From: Thiothrix lacustris DSM 21227
GTDB lineage: Bacteria; Pseudomonadota; Gammaproteobacteria; Thiotrichales; Thiotrichaceae
Reading direction: 5' to 3'
Length of the DNA stretch: 64,000 nt
NCBI RefSeq assembly: GCF_000621325.1
Contig: NZ_JHYQ01000003.1
Coordinates: 62,001 to 126,000, forward strand
Below the pieces are notes generated by a model, which searched no databases, was not told the origin of the DNA, and saw only the letters and a program-made list of their open reading frames with translations. Position numbers and translations under genes: made by a program. Positions 57,038-64,000 of this stretch are shown in pieces. The stretch's first letter is position 1, and each line of letters starts with the position of its first letter.

Positions 57038-58615
57038 ATGACACAGAATATTCATGCGGATCGTGTATTGATCCTTGATTTCGGTTCGCAATATACCCAG
57101 TTGATTGCGCGGCGGGTGCGCGAAGTGGGCGTCTACTGCGAAATTTACCCGTGGGATGTGGAGGCGCAAGCCGTCGCCGACTTCGGTGCTAAGGGCATTA
57201 TCCTTTCCGGTGGCCCTGAGTCTGTGACGGGCAATGAGTCGCCGAAAGCCCCGGCTAATGTGTTCACGCTGGGCGTGCCGGTGCTGGGCATTTGCTACGG
57301 GATGCAAACCATGGCGGTGCAACTCGGTGGCACGGTGGAAACCTCTGACCATTGCGAATTTGGCTACGCGCAAGTACGGGCGCGTGGTCACACCGAATTA
57401 TTGCGCGAAATCGAAGACCACGTTTCCCCGGATGGCTTTGGCTTGCTGGATGTGTGGATGTCGCACGGCGATAAAGTTATCACGTTGCCGGACGGTTTTA
57501 CGCTGATGGCGAGCACTGATTCCGCGCCGATTGCGGGGATGGCGGATGAGTCACGGCATTTCTACGCGCTGCAATTCCACCCGGAAGTGACCCATACCAA
57601 GCAAGGCAAGCGCATTTTGCAACGTTTTGTGCAGGGCATTTGCGGCTGCGCAGGTTTGTGGACGACGGCGAATATCATCGACGAAAATATCCGTCTGGTG
57701 CGCGAAAAAGTCGGTTCGGATGAAGTGGTGCTAGGCTTGTCTGGCGGGGTGGATTCGTCGGTGGTTGCGGCGTTATTGCACAAGGCGATTGGTACGCAAT
57801 TGACCTGCGTGTTCGTGGATACTGGCCTGTTGCGTTACCGCGAAGGCGATCAGGTGATGGCCATGTTCGCCGAACACATGGGGGTAAAAGTCATCCGTGT
57901 GGATGCGGAGGAGCGTTTCCTGTCAGCCCTTGCGGGCGTCACTGACCCGGAGAAGAAGCGCAAAATCATTGGCGGGTTGTTCATTGATATTTTCGATGAG
58001 GAGTCTTCCAAACTGACCAATGCGAAATGGTTGGCGCAAGGCACGATTTACCCGGATGTGATCGAGTCAGCGGGCGCGAAAACCGGCAAGGCGCATTTGA
58101 TCAAGTCGCACCATAACGTGGGTGGCTTGCCGGAAAACATGAAGCTGGGGCTGGTCGAGCCGTTACGCGAATTGTTCAAGGACGAAGTGCGCGTGATGGG
58201 TGTGGAACTCGGTTTGCCGCCAGAAATGGTGTATCGCCACCCGTTCCCCGGCCCCGGTTTGGGTGTGCGGATTCTGGGCGAAGTGAAGAAGGAATACGCG
58301 GATTTGCTGCGTCTGGCTGACCACATCTTCATTGAAGAACTGCGCAAGCATGACTTGTATGACAAGACTTCGCAGGCATTTGCGGTGTTTTTGCCGGTGA
58401 AATCGGTGGGTGTGACGGGCGATGGTCGCCGTTATGATTACGTGATTGCGTTGCGGGCGGTGGAGACGATTGACTTCATGACGGCGCGTTGGGCGCATTT
58501 GCCGTATGAGTTGTTGGATCTGCTTTCTCGTCGAATTATCAATGAAATACGCGGGGTTTCTCGGGTGGTTTATGATATTTCCGGGAAGCCACCGGCTACG
58601 ATTGAGTGGGAGTGA
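57038..58615 (+). CDS. guaA: GMP synthase (glutamine-hydrolysing)
   Basis: 525 residues. N-terminal class I glutamine amidotransferase: [15 protein letters not shown] with nucleophile Cys, and [11 protein letters not shown] with catalytic His and Glu. The ATP pyrophosphatase domain has the P-loop [17 protein letters not shown], and the C-terminal dimerisation domain ends PPATIEWE. Aminates XMP to GMP. No clear Shine-Dalgarno; GCAAGAGAG from the upstream repeat lies 5-14 bp before the ATG. Confidence 0.97.
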   Translation: MTQNIHADRVLILDFGSQYTQLIARRVREVGVYCEIYPWDVEAQAVADFGAKGIILSGGPESVTGNESPKAPANVFTLGVPVLGICYGMQTMAVQLGGTVETSDHCEFGYAQVRARGHTELLREIEDHVSPDGFGLLDVWMSHGDKVITLPDGFTLMASTDSAPIAGMADESRHFYALQFHPEVTHTKQGKRILQRFVQGICGCAGLWTTANIIDENIRLVREKVGSDEVVLGLSGGVDSSVVAALLHKAIGTQLTCVFVDTGLLRYREGDQVMAMFAEHMGVKVIRVDAEERFLSALAGVTDPEKKRKIIGGLFIDIFDEESSKLTNAKWLAQGTIYPDVIESAGAKTGKAHLIKSHHNVGGLPENMKLGLVEPLRELFKDEVRVMGVELGLPPEMVYRHPFPGPGLGVRILGEVKKEYADLLRLADHIFIEELRKHDLYDKTSQAFAVFLPVKSVGVTGDGRRYDYVIALRAVETIDFMTARWAHLPYELLDLLSRRIINEIRGVSRVVYDISGKPPATIEWE

Positions 58616-58723
58616 AGACCCTCACCCCCCAGCCCCCTCTCCCGGAGGTAGAGGGGGAGTAAGAATCCACATCTTCTCTTAGCCCCTCTACCTCTGGGAG
58701 AGGGGTTGGGGTGAGGGTCTTCT
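58616..58723. repeat. Inverted pair of CCCTCACCC-type palindromic repeats
   Basis: Two copies of the dispersed repeat in opposite orientation. One is GACCCTCACCCCCCAGCCCC with CTCTCCCGGAGGTAGAGGGGG (58616-58665). The other is the reverse complement of AAGACCCTCACCCCAACCCC with CTCTCCCAGAGGTAGAGGGGC (58677-58723). The outer arms can pair over most of 45 bp, so the 108-bp unit could fold as a long hairpin and end the guaBA transcript. Confidence 0.88.
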
Positions 58724-58724
58724 C

Positions 58725-59596
58725 ATGACCTACCGCAACCACCTCTCCCCCCCACCTTCCCCTACGCTTGGGCATCCGACTGGGGCGAAGACCGCTACGG
58801 CCTCTGGCAAGCCTTCACCTACAAAGACGTGCGCCACGCCTTCCGCTGGATTCCACCCGGCGAATTCGACATGGGTTCACCCACAGATGAAAAAGGTCGT
58901 TGGGGAGATGAAACTTTGCACCGAGTTACCCTCACTCACGGCTTCTGGCTCGCCGAAACCACCGTCACCCAAGTCTTGTGGCAAACCATCATGGGTGCAA
59001 ACCCCCGCCACTTTAAAGGCGATAACCGTCCAGTCGAAACCGTAAGCTGGGACGATGCTCAAACCTTTCTCGACAAACTCAACCAAATCCACCCCGATTT
59101 AAGCGTGCGCCTGCCGTGGGAAGCCGAATGGGAATACGCTTGCCGAGCGGGAACACAAACCCCCTTCAACTTCGGTGAAGAATTGACGCTGGACAACGTG
59201 AATTACCGGGGAACATGGGACTACAAGGAAAACGAATGGGGTGAGGGCGCTAAAAAATCAACGGCTGACGTTAAAACTTACCCTTGCAACGCTTGGGGCT
59301 TATACGAAATGCACGGTAACGTGTGGGAATGGTGTCAGGATGTGTGGCAAGAAAAATTACCGGCTTCGCCGGTTATAGACCCGGAGGGTATCGCCGGAGG
59401 CGATAAAGCAGGCGTCGGACGCGTCGTTCGCGGCGGTTCGTGGAACAACAACGGCAGGAACGTGCGTTCTGCCATCCGTAGCAGGGACGATCCCGCTAAC
59501 CGCGACGGCCGCTTAGGCTTGCGGTTTGCCCTAGGTCTTGAGCTACAGCCAGCCCAGCAGTGCCGGGAGCGGCCTTGTGCTAAACTTCCTCCATAA
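58725..59596 (+). pseudogene. FGE-sulfatase/SUMF1-domain gene, frameshifted near its 5' end
   Basis: From ATG 58725 the first codons (MTYRNHLSP) run into a C7 tract at 58747-58753. After it the conserved protein continues one base out of phase, as TFPYAWASDWGEDRYG, LWQAFTYKDVRHAFRW and then IPPGEFDMGSPTDEKGRWGDE, to the stop at 59596. One extra C would join both parts into a normal start. Downstream are the family blocks WLAETTVTQVLW, NRPVETVSWDDAQTFL, RLPWEAEWEYACRAG, NAWGLYEMHGNVWEWCQD and RVVRGGSWNNN. Without the shift only GTG 58829 is available, truncating the domain. A C-type-lectin-fold protein; the 3' end looks like a diversity-generating-retroelement variable region. Confidence 0.75.
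59441..59512 (+). other. Candidate variable region (VR) of a diversity-generating retroelement target
   Basis: Within GGSWNNNGRNVRSAIRSRD and the following DPANRDGRLGLRFAL, the codons at typical variable positions are AAC AAC AAC, ATC, AGC, GAC, GAT, AAC, GAC, GGC, CGC. All but GAT end in C, and all are reachable from AAC or AAT by changes only at A. This is the signature of adenine-specific mutagenic homing into a lectin-fold VR. No reverse transcriptase or template repeat lies in the window. Confidence 0.5.
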
Positions 59597-59619
59597 ACGT
59601 GCAACCTCACGAGTACCCG

Positions 59620-61308
59620 ATGAAAATCCCCTACGGCCTGAGCAATTTCAAACAAGTCATCACTGATGGCTACGCCTACGTAGACAAAACCGACTACATC
59701 GCCAAGTTGGAAGACAGCGGCCGCCACATTATTCTGTTACGCCCACGCCGCTTCGGCAAAAGCCTGCTGCTGTCCGCGATGGAATATTACTACGACACCC
59801 AGCACGCGGCTGACTTCGAGACACTGTTCGGCAATCTGTACCTCGGCAAACACCCCACCCCCCTCAAAAACAGCTACCAAGTGCTGTTCATGGAATTCAG
59901 CGGCATCGACACAGGGGAGGGTGAAGCGCGTATTCACCAGCGGTTTAATGAAAAAATCACCACCAGCTTGCAAGGTTTCCTGCGCCGCTACGGTTATGCA
60001 GAAGCGCTGGGGGCGACAATTGAGCTAAAAACCTCGCCCGCTGCCAAAATGGAATATTTTTTTGAAGTCATGAGCGGGCAGAAAATCCTGCTGCTGATCG
60101 ACGAATACGACCATTTCGCCAATACCCTGCTGGCGGCTGACATGAGTCTGTTCCAGCGTGTCGTCGGCAAAGGTGGCTTCGTGCGCAGCTTCTACGAAAC
60201 CCTCAAAACTGCCACCCAACGGGGTACGTTAGACCGTTTATACATCACAGGTGTTACGCCCATCATGCTCGACAGCATGACCAGTGGTTTCAATATTGGC
60301 GAGAACCTTTCGCTACACGAAGATTTCAACGAAGCCATCGGGTTCACCAAAACAGAAGTGGCTGCCTTGCTCCAGCCCTTAGTGGAGGCGTGCAACCTTG
60401 AGCCTGATGCCCTGTTGTCGGACATCACCCGCTGGTACAACGGCTACCGCTTTGCTCCCGACGCTGACACGGTGTACAACGCCAATATGGTGCTGTATTT
60501 CATCAAAAACTTCCGCCTGAAACATTGTGCTTATCCAGACCCCATGCTGGATGAAAATATCGCCTCTGATTACGGCAAAATTCTTGGCATGTTCAGCATA
60601 GGCAACCGTGACACAAACTTCGCCGTGTTGGATGAGCTGATAACAAGTGGTGAGGTGACAGCGCAACAGCGCCGCAAATTCGACTTTGAAAAAGGCTTTG
60701 ACCGCGACGATTTCATCAGTTTGTTGGGGTATATGGGTTTTGTGTCGTTGCAACGCAAAACCTTGGCGGGCGAAGCGTTCAGCATTCCCAATTACGTGAT
60801 ACAGGAATTGTACTTCCAGTATTTCAAAGTGGAACTGGAACGCCGTAACCAAATGACGATTTCCAACCAGGCTATTGCGTTGGCTGTTCAAGCACTGGCC
60901 TTGCAGGACGACATGCAGCCCTTGATCACCGAAATGGAGCGGGCGCTACAATTGCTCTCCAACCGCGATGCGATGGGGATGGATGAAAAGCACGTCAAAG
61001 TTTTGTTGCTCACTTTGCTGTATCAAACTTCGGTGTATTTCATCCAAAGCGAGCGGGAAATGAACCGCAAATACCCCGATATTTTACTGTTGGAGCGCAG
61101 CCCGATTGTGGTGGATCACCAGCATTTAATCGAACTGAAATACAGCAAACAATCCGACGGCGTAACTGGCTGGGAAGCCAAGCGCCAAGCGGGGATTACG
61201 CAAGTGCAGGGCTATTTACAACTACCTGATATTGCCGTCTTGCCCAAACTCAGCGCGTGGCTAATGATTAGCGATGGTGTGCGGGTGGAGGTAGTGAAAC
61301 TAAAGTGA
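59620..61308 (+). CDS. AAA-ATPase-like protein with C-terminal PD-(D/E)XK nuclease domain
   Basis: 562 residues from ATG 59620 (a GTG at 59599 is an alternative). The N terminus MKIPYGLSNFKQVITDGYAY is the start of the AAA-ATPase-like family (PF09820 type). P-loop variant RPRRFGKSLLLSAM, Walker B LLLIDEYDHFAN, ITGVTPIMLDSMTSGFNIG and RWYNGYRF follow. The C-terminal region (about 455-562) has the PD-(D/E)XK core D..HLIELKYSK with LxAKRQAG..QV after it. Families of this type are abundant and patchily distributed, possibly mobile or defensive; activity is unknown. It starts 23 bp after the SUMF1-like gene. Confidence 0.85.
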   Translation: MKIPYGLSNFKQVITDGYAYVDKTDYIAKLEDSGRHIILLRPRRFGKSLLLSAMEYYYDTQHAADFETLFGNLYLGKHPTPLKNSYQVLFMEFSGIDTGEGEARIHQRFNEKITTSLQGFLRRYGYAEALGATIELKTSPAAKMEYFFEVMSGQKILLLIDEYDHFANTLLAADMSLFQRVVGKGGFVRSFYETLKTATQRGTLDRLYITGVTPIMLDSMTSGFNIGENLSLHEDFNEAIGFTKTEVAALLQPLVEACNLEPDALLSDITRWYNGYRFAPDADTVYNANMVLYFIKNFRLKHCAYPDPMLDENIASDYGKILGMFSIGNRDTNFAVLDELITSGEVTAQQRRKFDFEKGFDRDDFISLLGYMGFVSLQRKTLAGEAFSIPNYVIQELYFQYFKVELERRNQMTISNQAIALAVQALALQDDMQPLITEMERALQLLSNRDAMGMDEKHVKVLLLTLLYQTSVYFIQSEREMNRKYPDILLLERSPIVVDHQHLIELKYSKQSDGVTGWEAKRQAGITQVQGYLQLPDIAVLPKLSAWLMISDGVRVEVVKLK

Positions 61309-61314
61309 TAGAGG

Positions 61315-61320
61315 TATAAT
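61315..61320 (+). promoter_or_regulatory. Possible -10 box for the large membrane protein gene
   Basis: Perfect TATAAT 32 bp before ATG 61353, just after the ATPase stop. No good -35 at 16-18 bp, so this is weak evidence. Confidence 0.35.
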
Positions 61321-61352
61321 CCCCAATAATAAATAAATCCAAGGGCACTGCC

Positions 61353-64000
61353 ATGTTATACCTCCCGCGCCTCCTGCTGCTTTGGCTGTTATTGCTCACC
61401 AGCGCACACGCCAACCCGCTTTCCCCCGACCAAGTACCCGAACCCCTCAAACCGTGGGTCGGCTGGGTGTTGGATGGTCACAAAGACCTCGCCTGCCCCT
61501 ACCTCTACAACGCCGCAGAACGCCAATGCGCCTGGCCGGGCAAACTGGATTTACAACTCACCAGCACCGGCGGCACGTTCACCCAACATTGGGAAGTGTA
61601 CGGCGAAACCCAAATCCGCCTGCCCGGTGATGCGCAACACTGGCCGCAACAAGTCAGCAACGCCGACACTACCCCGCTGATCGTCACCGCCAGCGATAGC
61701 TACCCGGTCGTGACCCTCGCCGCAGGCAGCCATGACATTAGCGGGCAATTCGTGTGGGACAAACTGCCCGAAGCCCTGTTCGTCGCGCCCGCCACCGGCT
61801 TGGTGCAATTAAGCGTCAACGGCACGGCCATTACCACCCCCGAATTCAATACCGCAGGCAGTTTGTGGTTAAGCCGCAGCCCGCAGGAAGCCAGCGAAGA
61901 CGGCCTCGAAGTACAAGTCTTCCGCAAAGTGCTGGATTCACACCCGCTCGAAGTCACCACCACGCTCCAGCTCCGCGTCGCGGGCAAGCAGCGTCAGGCC
62001 GAATTCGCCCCGGTATTGCTGGACGGTTTCATCCCGCTGCATCTGGATAGCCCCTTACCCACGCGCATGGGGCAGGATGGCAAGCTGCAAGTGCAACTGC
62101 GCCCCGGCGAATGGACGCTCAAACTCACCGGGCGTTCCCCCGCCAACCTCACCAGTTTAGCCTTGCCCGCCAGTGCAGCACCGTGGCCGAGCGAAGAGGT
62201 CTGGGTATTTGAAGCCGATGCGAGTATGCGTCAAGTGCAAGTCGAAGGCGTCAACAGCGTCGACCCCAGCCAGACTCGCTTGCCGGAAGAATGGGCACGA
62301 TTCCCCGCTTACTTGATGACCACTGGCAGCAATATGAGCCTCGCAGAACAACATCGCGGCATGGCATCCAGCCCCGCACAAGTCAGCTTGAAGCGCCAGT
62401 TGTGGCTGGATTTCGACGGCAAGGGTTACACCCTGCAAGACCAATTGAACGGCACGCTGGCGCAACAGTCACGGCTGGAAGTCTTGCCCGACATCCGTTT
62501 GGGCAGGGTCAGCATTGACGGCACACCGCAATTGATTACCCAACAAGCGCAAGGGCAGGCGGATGGTGTGGAAGTGCGCCAGCGTGCCTTGTCGTTGGAA
62601 GCCGATAGCCGCTATGTCGCCGACCGTTCCAGCCCACCCGTCAGCGGTTGGCAACAGGAATTGCAACAAGTGAACACCACCCTGCATTTGCCGCCCGGCT
62701 GGTTGCTGTTTGCCGCGAGTGGTACGGATAATCTGCCGATGACATGGTTGCAACAATGGAGTTTGCTGGACTTGTTTCTGGTGCTCTTGGTGACAGTCGC
62801 CACGGGTTATTTGTATGGCTGGCAATGGGGCAGTGTTGCGGGGCTTGCCTTGTTGTTGACATGGCATCAGCCTGCTGCACCGCGTTTCATCTGGTTGAAT
62901 TTGCTGGCGGTGACGGCGTTATTGCGTTCGGTACCTGCCGGAGCCATTCAGTCTTGGCTGGGGCGTTACCGCTGGCTGAGTTTGCTGATATTGGTACTGA
63001 TCGTGTTGCCGTATACCATCGACACGGTGCGCACCGCACTTTACCCACAGTTGCAGGGCGGTGGTGGACAGGTGATGAGTTATCAGCAGGCTAATGTGGC
63101 TGTCGTTGCTCCCGCTGTAGAAGAGGCAGCCCCAGCAGCGGATATGCCTATGCCAGCAGCAGCACCAGCACCCATGATGAAATCCAGAGGGGAGTATGCT
63201 GCCGATAAACTGGAAAGTGGTTTGTCTACTCTCAGTTCTGGCTCTTACAATGCGCCCCGCAATGCCAAGCAGCAAGCCAACCTGCGCGATATTGACCCCA
63301 ACAGCATGATCCAGACCGGCCCCGGCCTGCCCACCTGGCAATGGCAACAGGTGCAACTGGAATGGTCAGGCGTGATTCAGCCCGATGAGCGCATGGGCTT
63401 ATGGTTATTGTCGCCGCTGGTGCATTCCTTGCTGAAAGTGCTGGGTGTGCTGATTTTATTGGTACTGGCGGCGCGTTTGGCCTTGCTGTCCGGCAATCTG
63501 CAAGGCTTGTGGCAAACCGTGCGGCAACCCGGTCGCTGGTGGTCAACAGGGCTGTTGCTGGTAGCCGTACCGTGGGTCTTGGCAGTGCCACAACCCGCTT
63601 GGGCAGAAACGCCTATGCCTGTAACCCCTGAACCTGAGCTATTACAAACCTTGCAGGAACGCTTGCTGCGTGCGCCAGATTGCGTGCCGGACTGTGCGCA
63701 AATCGAACAAATGAACCTGACGCTGGGTAACGATGGTTTGGCAGTACGCTTGCGGGTACATGCTGCAACGCAAGTCGCAGTACCTTTGCCGGTAAGCCAA
63801 AGCACTTGGTTGCCGACCACGGTGCTGGTCGATAATACCCCGACCCAAGCGCTGCGCCGCGATGCTGCCCAGCAATTGTGGGTGGTATTGGCGCAAGGTC
63901 AGCACGATGTGGTGTTGCAAGGCAGCTTGCCGACCCGTAGCAGCGTGGCCTTGCCTTTGCCGCTCAAGCCGCACCGGGTGACCTGGCAGGGCGAAGGCTG
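61353..64000 (+). CDS. Large exported/membrane protein of unknown function (3' end outside window)
   Basis: At least 882 residues, open to the window edge. A signal peptide (MLYLPRLLLLWLLLLTSAHA) is followed by a beta-rich extracytoplasmic part (about 25-460). A block of three to four transmembrane segments (about 470-550) and an Ala/Pro/Met-rich linker (PAADMPMPAAAPAPMM, about 590-610) follow. Next come transmembrane segments near 690-710 and 727-745, then a second beta-rich domain with a CVPDC motif (about residue 775). I recognise no named family. The alternation of periplasmic beta domains and membrane helices suggests an envelope assembly or sensing protein (inference). Confidence 0.75.
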   Translation, partial: MLYLPRLLLLWLLLLTSAHANPLSPDQVPEPLKPWVGWVLDGHKDLACPYLYNAAERQCAWPGKLDLQLTSTGGTFTQHWEVYGETQIRLPGDAQHWPQQVSNADTTPLIVTASDSYPVVTLAAGSHDISGQFVWDKLPEALFVAPATGLVQLSVNGTAITTPEFNTAGSLWLSRSPQEASEDGLEVQVFRKVLDSHPLEVTTTLQLRVAGKQRQAEFAPVLLDGFIPLHLDSPLPTRMGQDGKLQVQLRPGEWTLKLTGRSPANLTSLALPASAAPWPSEEVWVFEADASMRQVQVEGVNSVDPSQTRLPEEWARFPAYLMTTGSNMSLAEQHRGMASSPAQVSLKRQLWLDFDGKGYTLQDQLNGTLAQQSRLEVLPDIRLGRVSIDGTPQLITQQAQGQADGVEVRQRALSLEADSRYVADRSSPPVSGWQQELQQVNTTLHLPPGWLLFAASGTDNLPMTWLQQWSLLDLFLVLLVTVATGYLYGWQWGSVAGLALLLTWHQPAAPRFIWLNLLAVTALLRSVPAGAIQSWLGRYRWLSLLILVLIVLPYTIDTVRTALYPQLQGGGGQVMSYQQANVAVVAPAVEEAAPAADMPMPAAAPAPMMKSRGEYAADKLESGLSTLSSGSYNAPRNAKQQANLRDIDPNSMIQTGPGLPTWQWQQVQLEWSGVIQPDERMGLWLLSPLVHSLLKVLGVLILLVLAARLALLSGNLQGLWQTVRQPGRWWSTGLLLVAVPWVLAVPQPAWAETPMPVTPEPELLQTLQERLLRAPDCVPDCAQIEQMNLTLGNDGLAVRLRVHAATQVAVPLPVSQSTWLPTTVLVDNTPTQALRRDAAQQLWVVLAQGQHDVVLQGSLPTRSSVALPLPLKPHRVTWQGEG

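Noticed and set aside
59441..64000. A DGR reverse transcriptase, Avd gene or template repeat near the candidate variable region
   Set aside because: Neither an RT motif (YxDD) nor a second A-rich copy of the segment was seen in the remaining window; they would have to lie elsewhere.

Overview
The window reads as chromosome of a gammaproteobacterium. The block thrS-infC-rpmI-rplT-pheS-pheT-ihfA-merR-tRNA-Pro, guaBA, prmB, htpG and the acyltransferase PlsC are all of gammaproteobacterial type. A possible SoxXA-binding-like protein and the general gene content suggest a sulfur-oxidising, sheath- or slime-forming relative of Thiothrix; that placement is an inference from gene content, not a database match.

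Layout. (1) 1-13.7 kb: ordinary genes (plsC, an FAH-family enzyme, a YqhA-like membrane protein, prmB), a lipoprotein, and a three-gene reverse-strand unit. That unit encodes a coiled-coil lipoprotein, a 1476-residue repeat/DUF1800 protein and a Tat-exported DUF1501 protein. Then come htpG, with a near-consensus sigma-32 promoter, a small lipoprotein and a prolyl-4-hydroxylase-like dioxygenase. (2) 13.7-16.2 kb: a membrane-anchored pseudokinase divergent from an Ala-rich exported protein with a 15-bp tandem repeat. (3) 16.2-44.7 kb: a polysaccharide locus of about 28 kb, all on the reverse strand. It starts (5' end) at ugd, whose leader carries an ops-like element, and runs through nucleotide-sugar genes, Wzx, two Wzy/ligase-type proteins, glycosyltransferases, a priming sugar-phosphate transferase, and Wza, Wzc and a PHP phosphatase. 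(4) 45.1-52.7 kb: tRNA-Val, the translation/IHF block and tRNA-Pro. (5) 52.7-64 kb: a COG4255-type protein, xseA, a small exported protein, guaBA, a frameshifted FGE/SUMF1-like gene with a diversity-generating-retroelement-like variable region, an AAA-ATPase/PD-(D/E)XK protein and the start of a large membrane protein cut by the window edge.

How the polysaccharide genes fit together (inference from family membership): a TviB/WbpO-type dehydrogenase plus WbpP-type epimerase can give UDP-HexNAcA. WlbA, a WlbC/WbpE-type aminotransferase, WlbB and a WecB/WbpI-type epimerase complete a Wlb/Wbp route to UDP-ManNAc3NAcA. The CapD/PglF-like dehydratase, PglE-like aminotransferase, NeuD/PglD-like acetyltransferase and PglC-like transferase look like a bacillosamine-type initiating-sugar route.

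The most unusual observations are: the aminotransferase of the Wlb route carries an intact-looking N-terminal PIN (VapC-like) nuclease domain in the same reading frame, with an antitoxin-like gene directly upstream; the ops-like element at the head of the locus; and the SUMF1 gene with a variable-region-like 3' end and a one-base frameshift in a C7 tract. No CRISPR array, insertion sequence, rRNA or prophage was seen.
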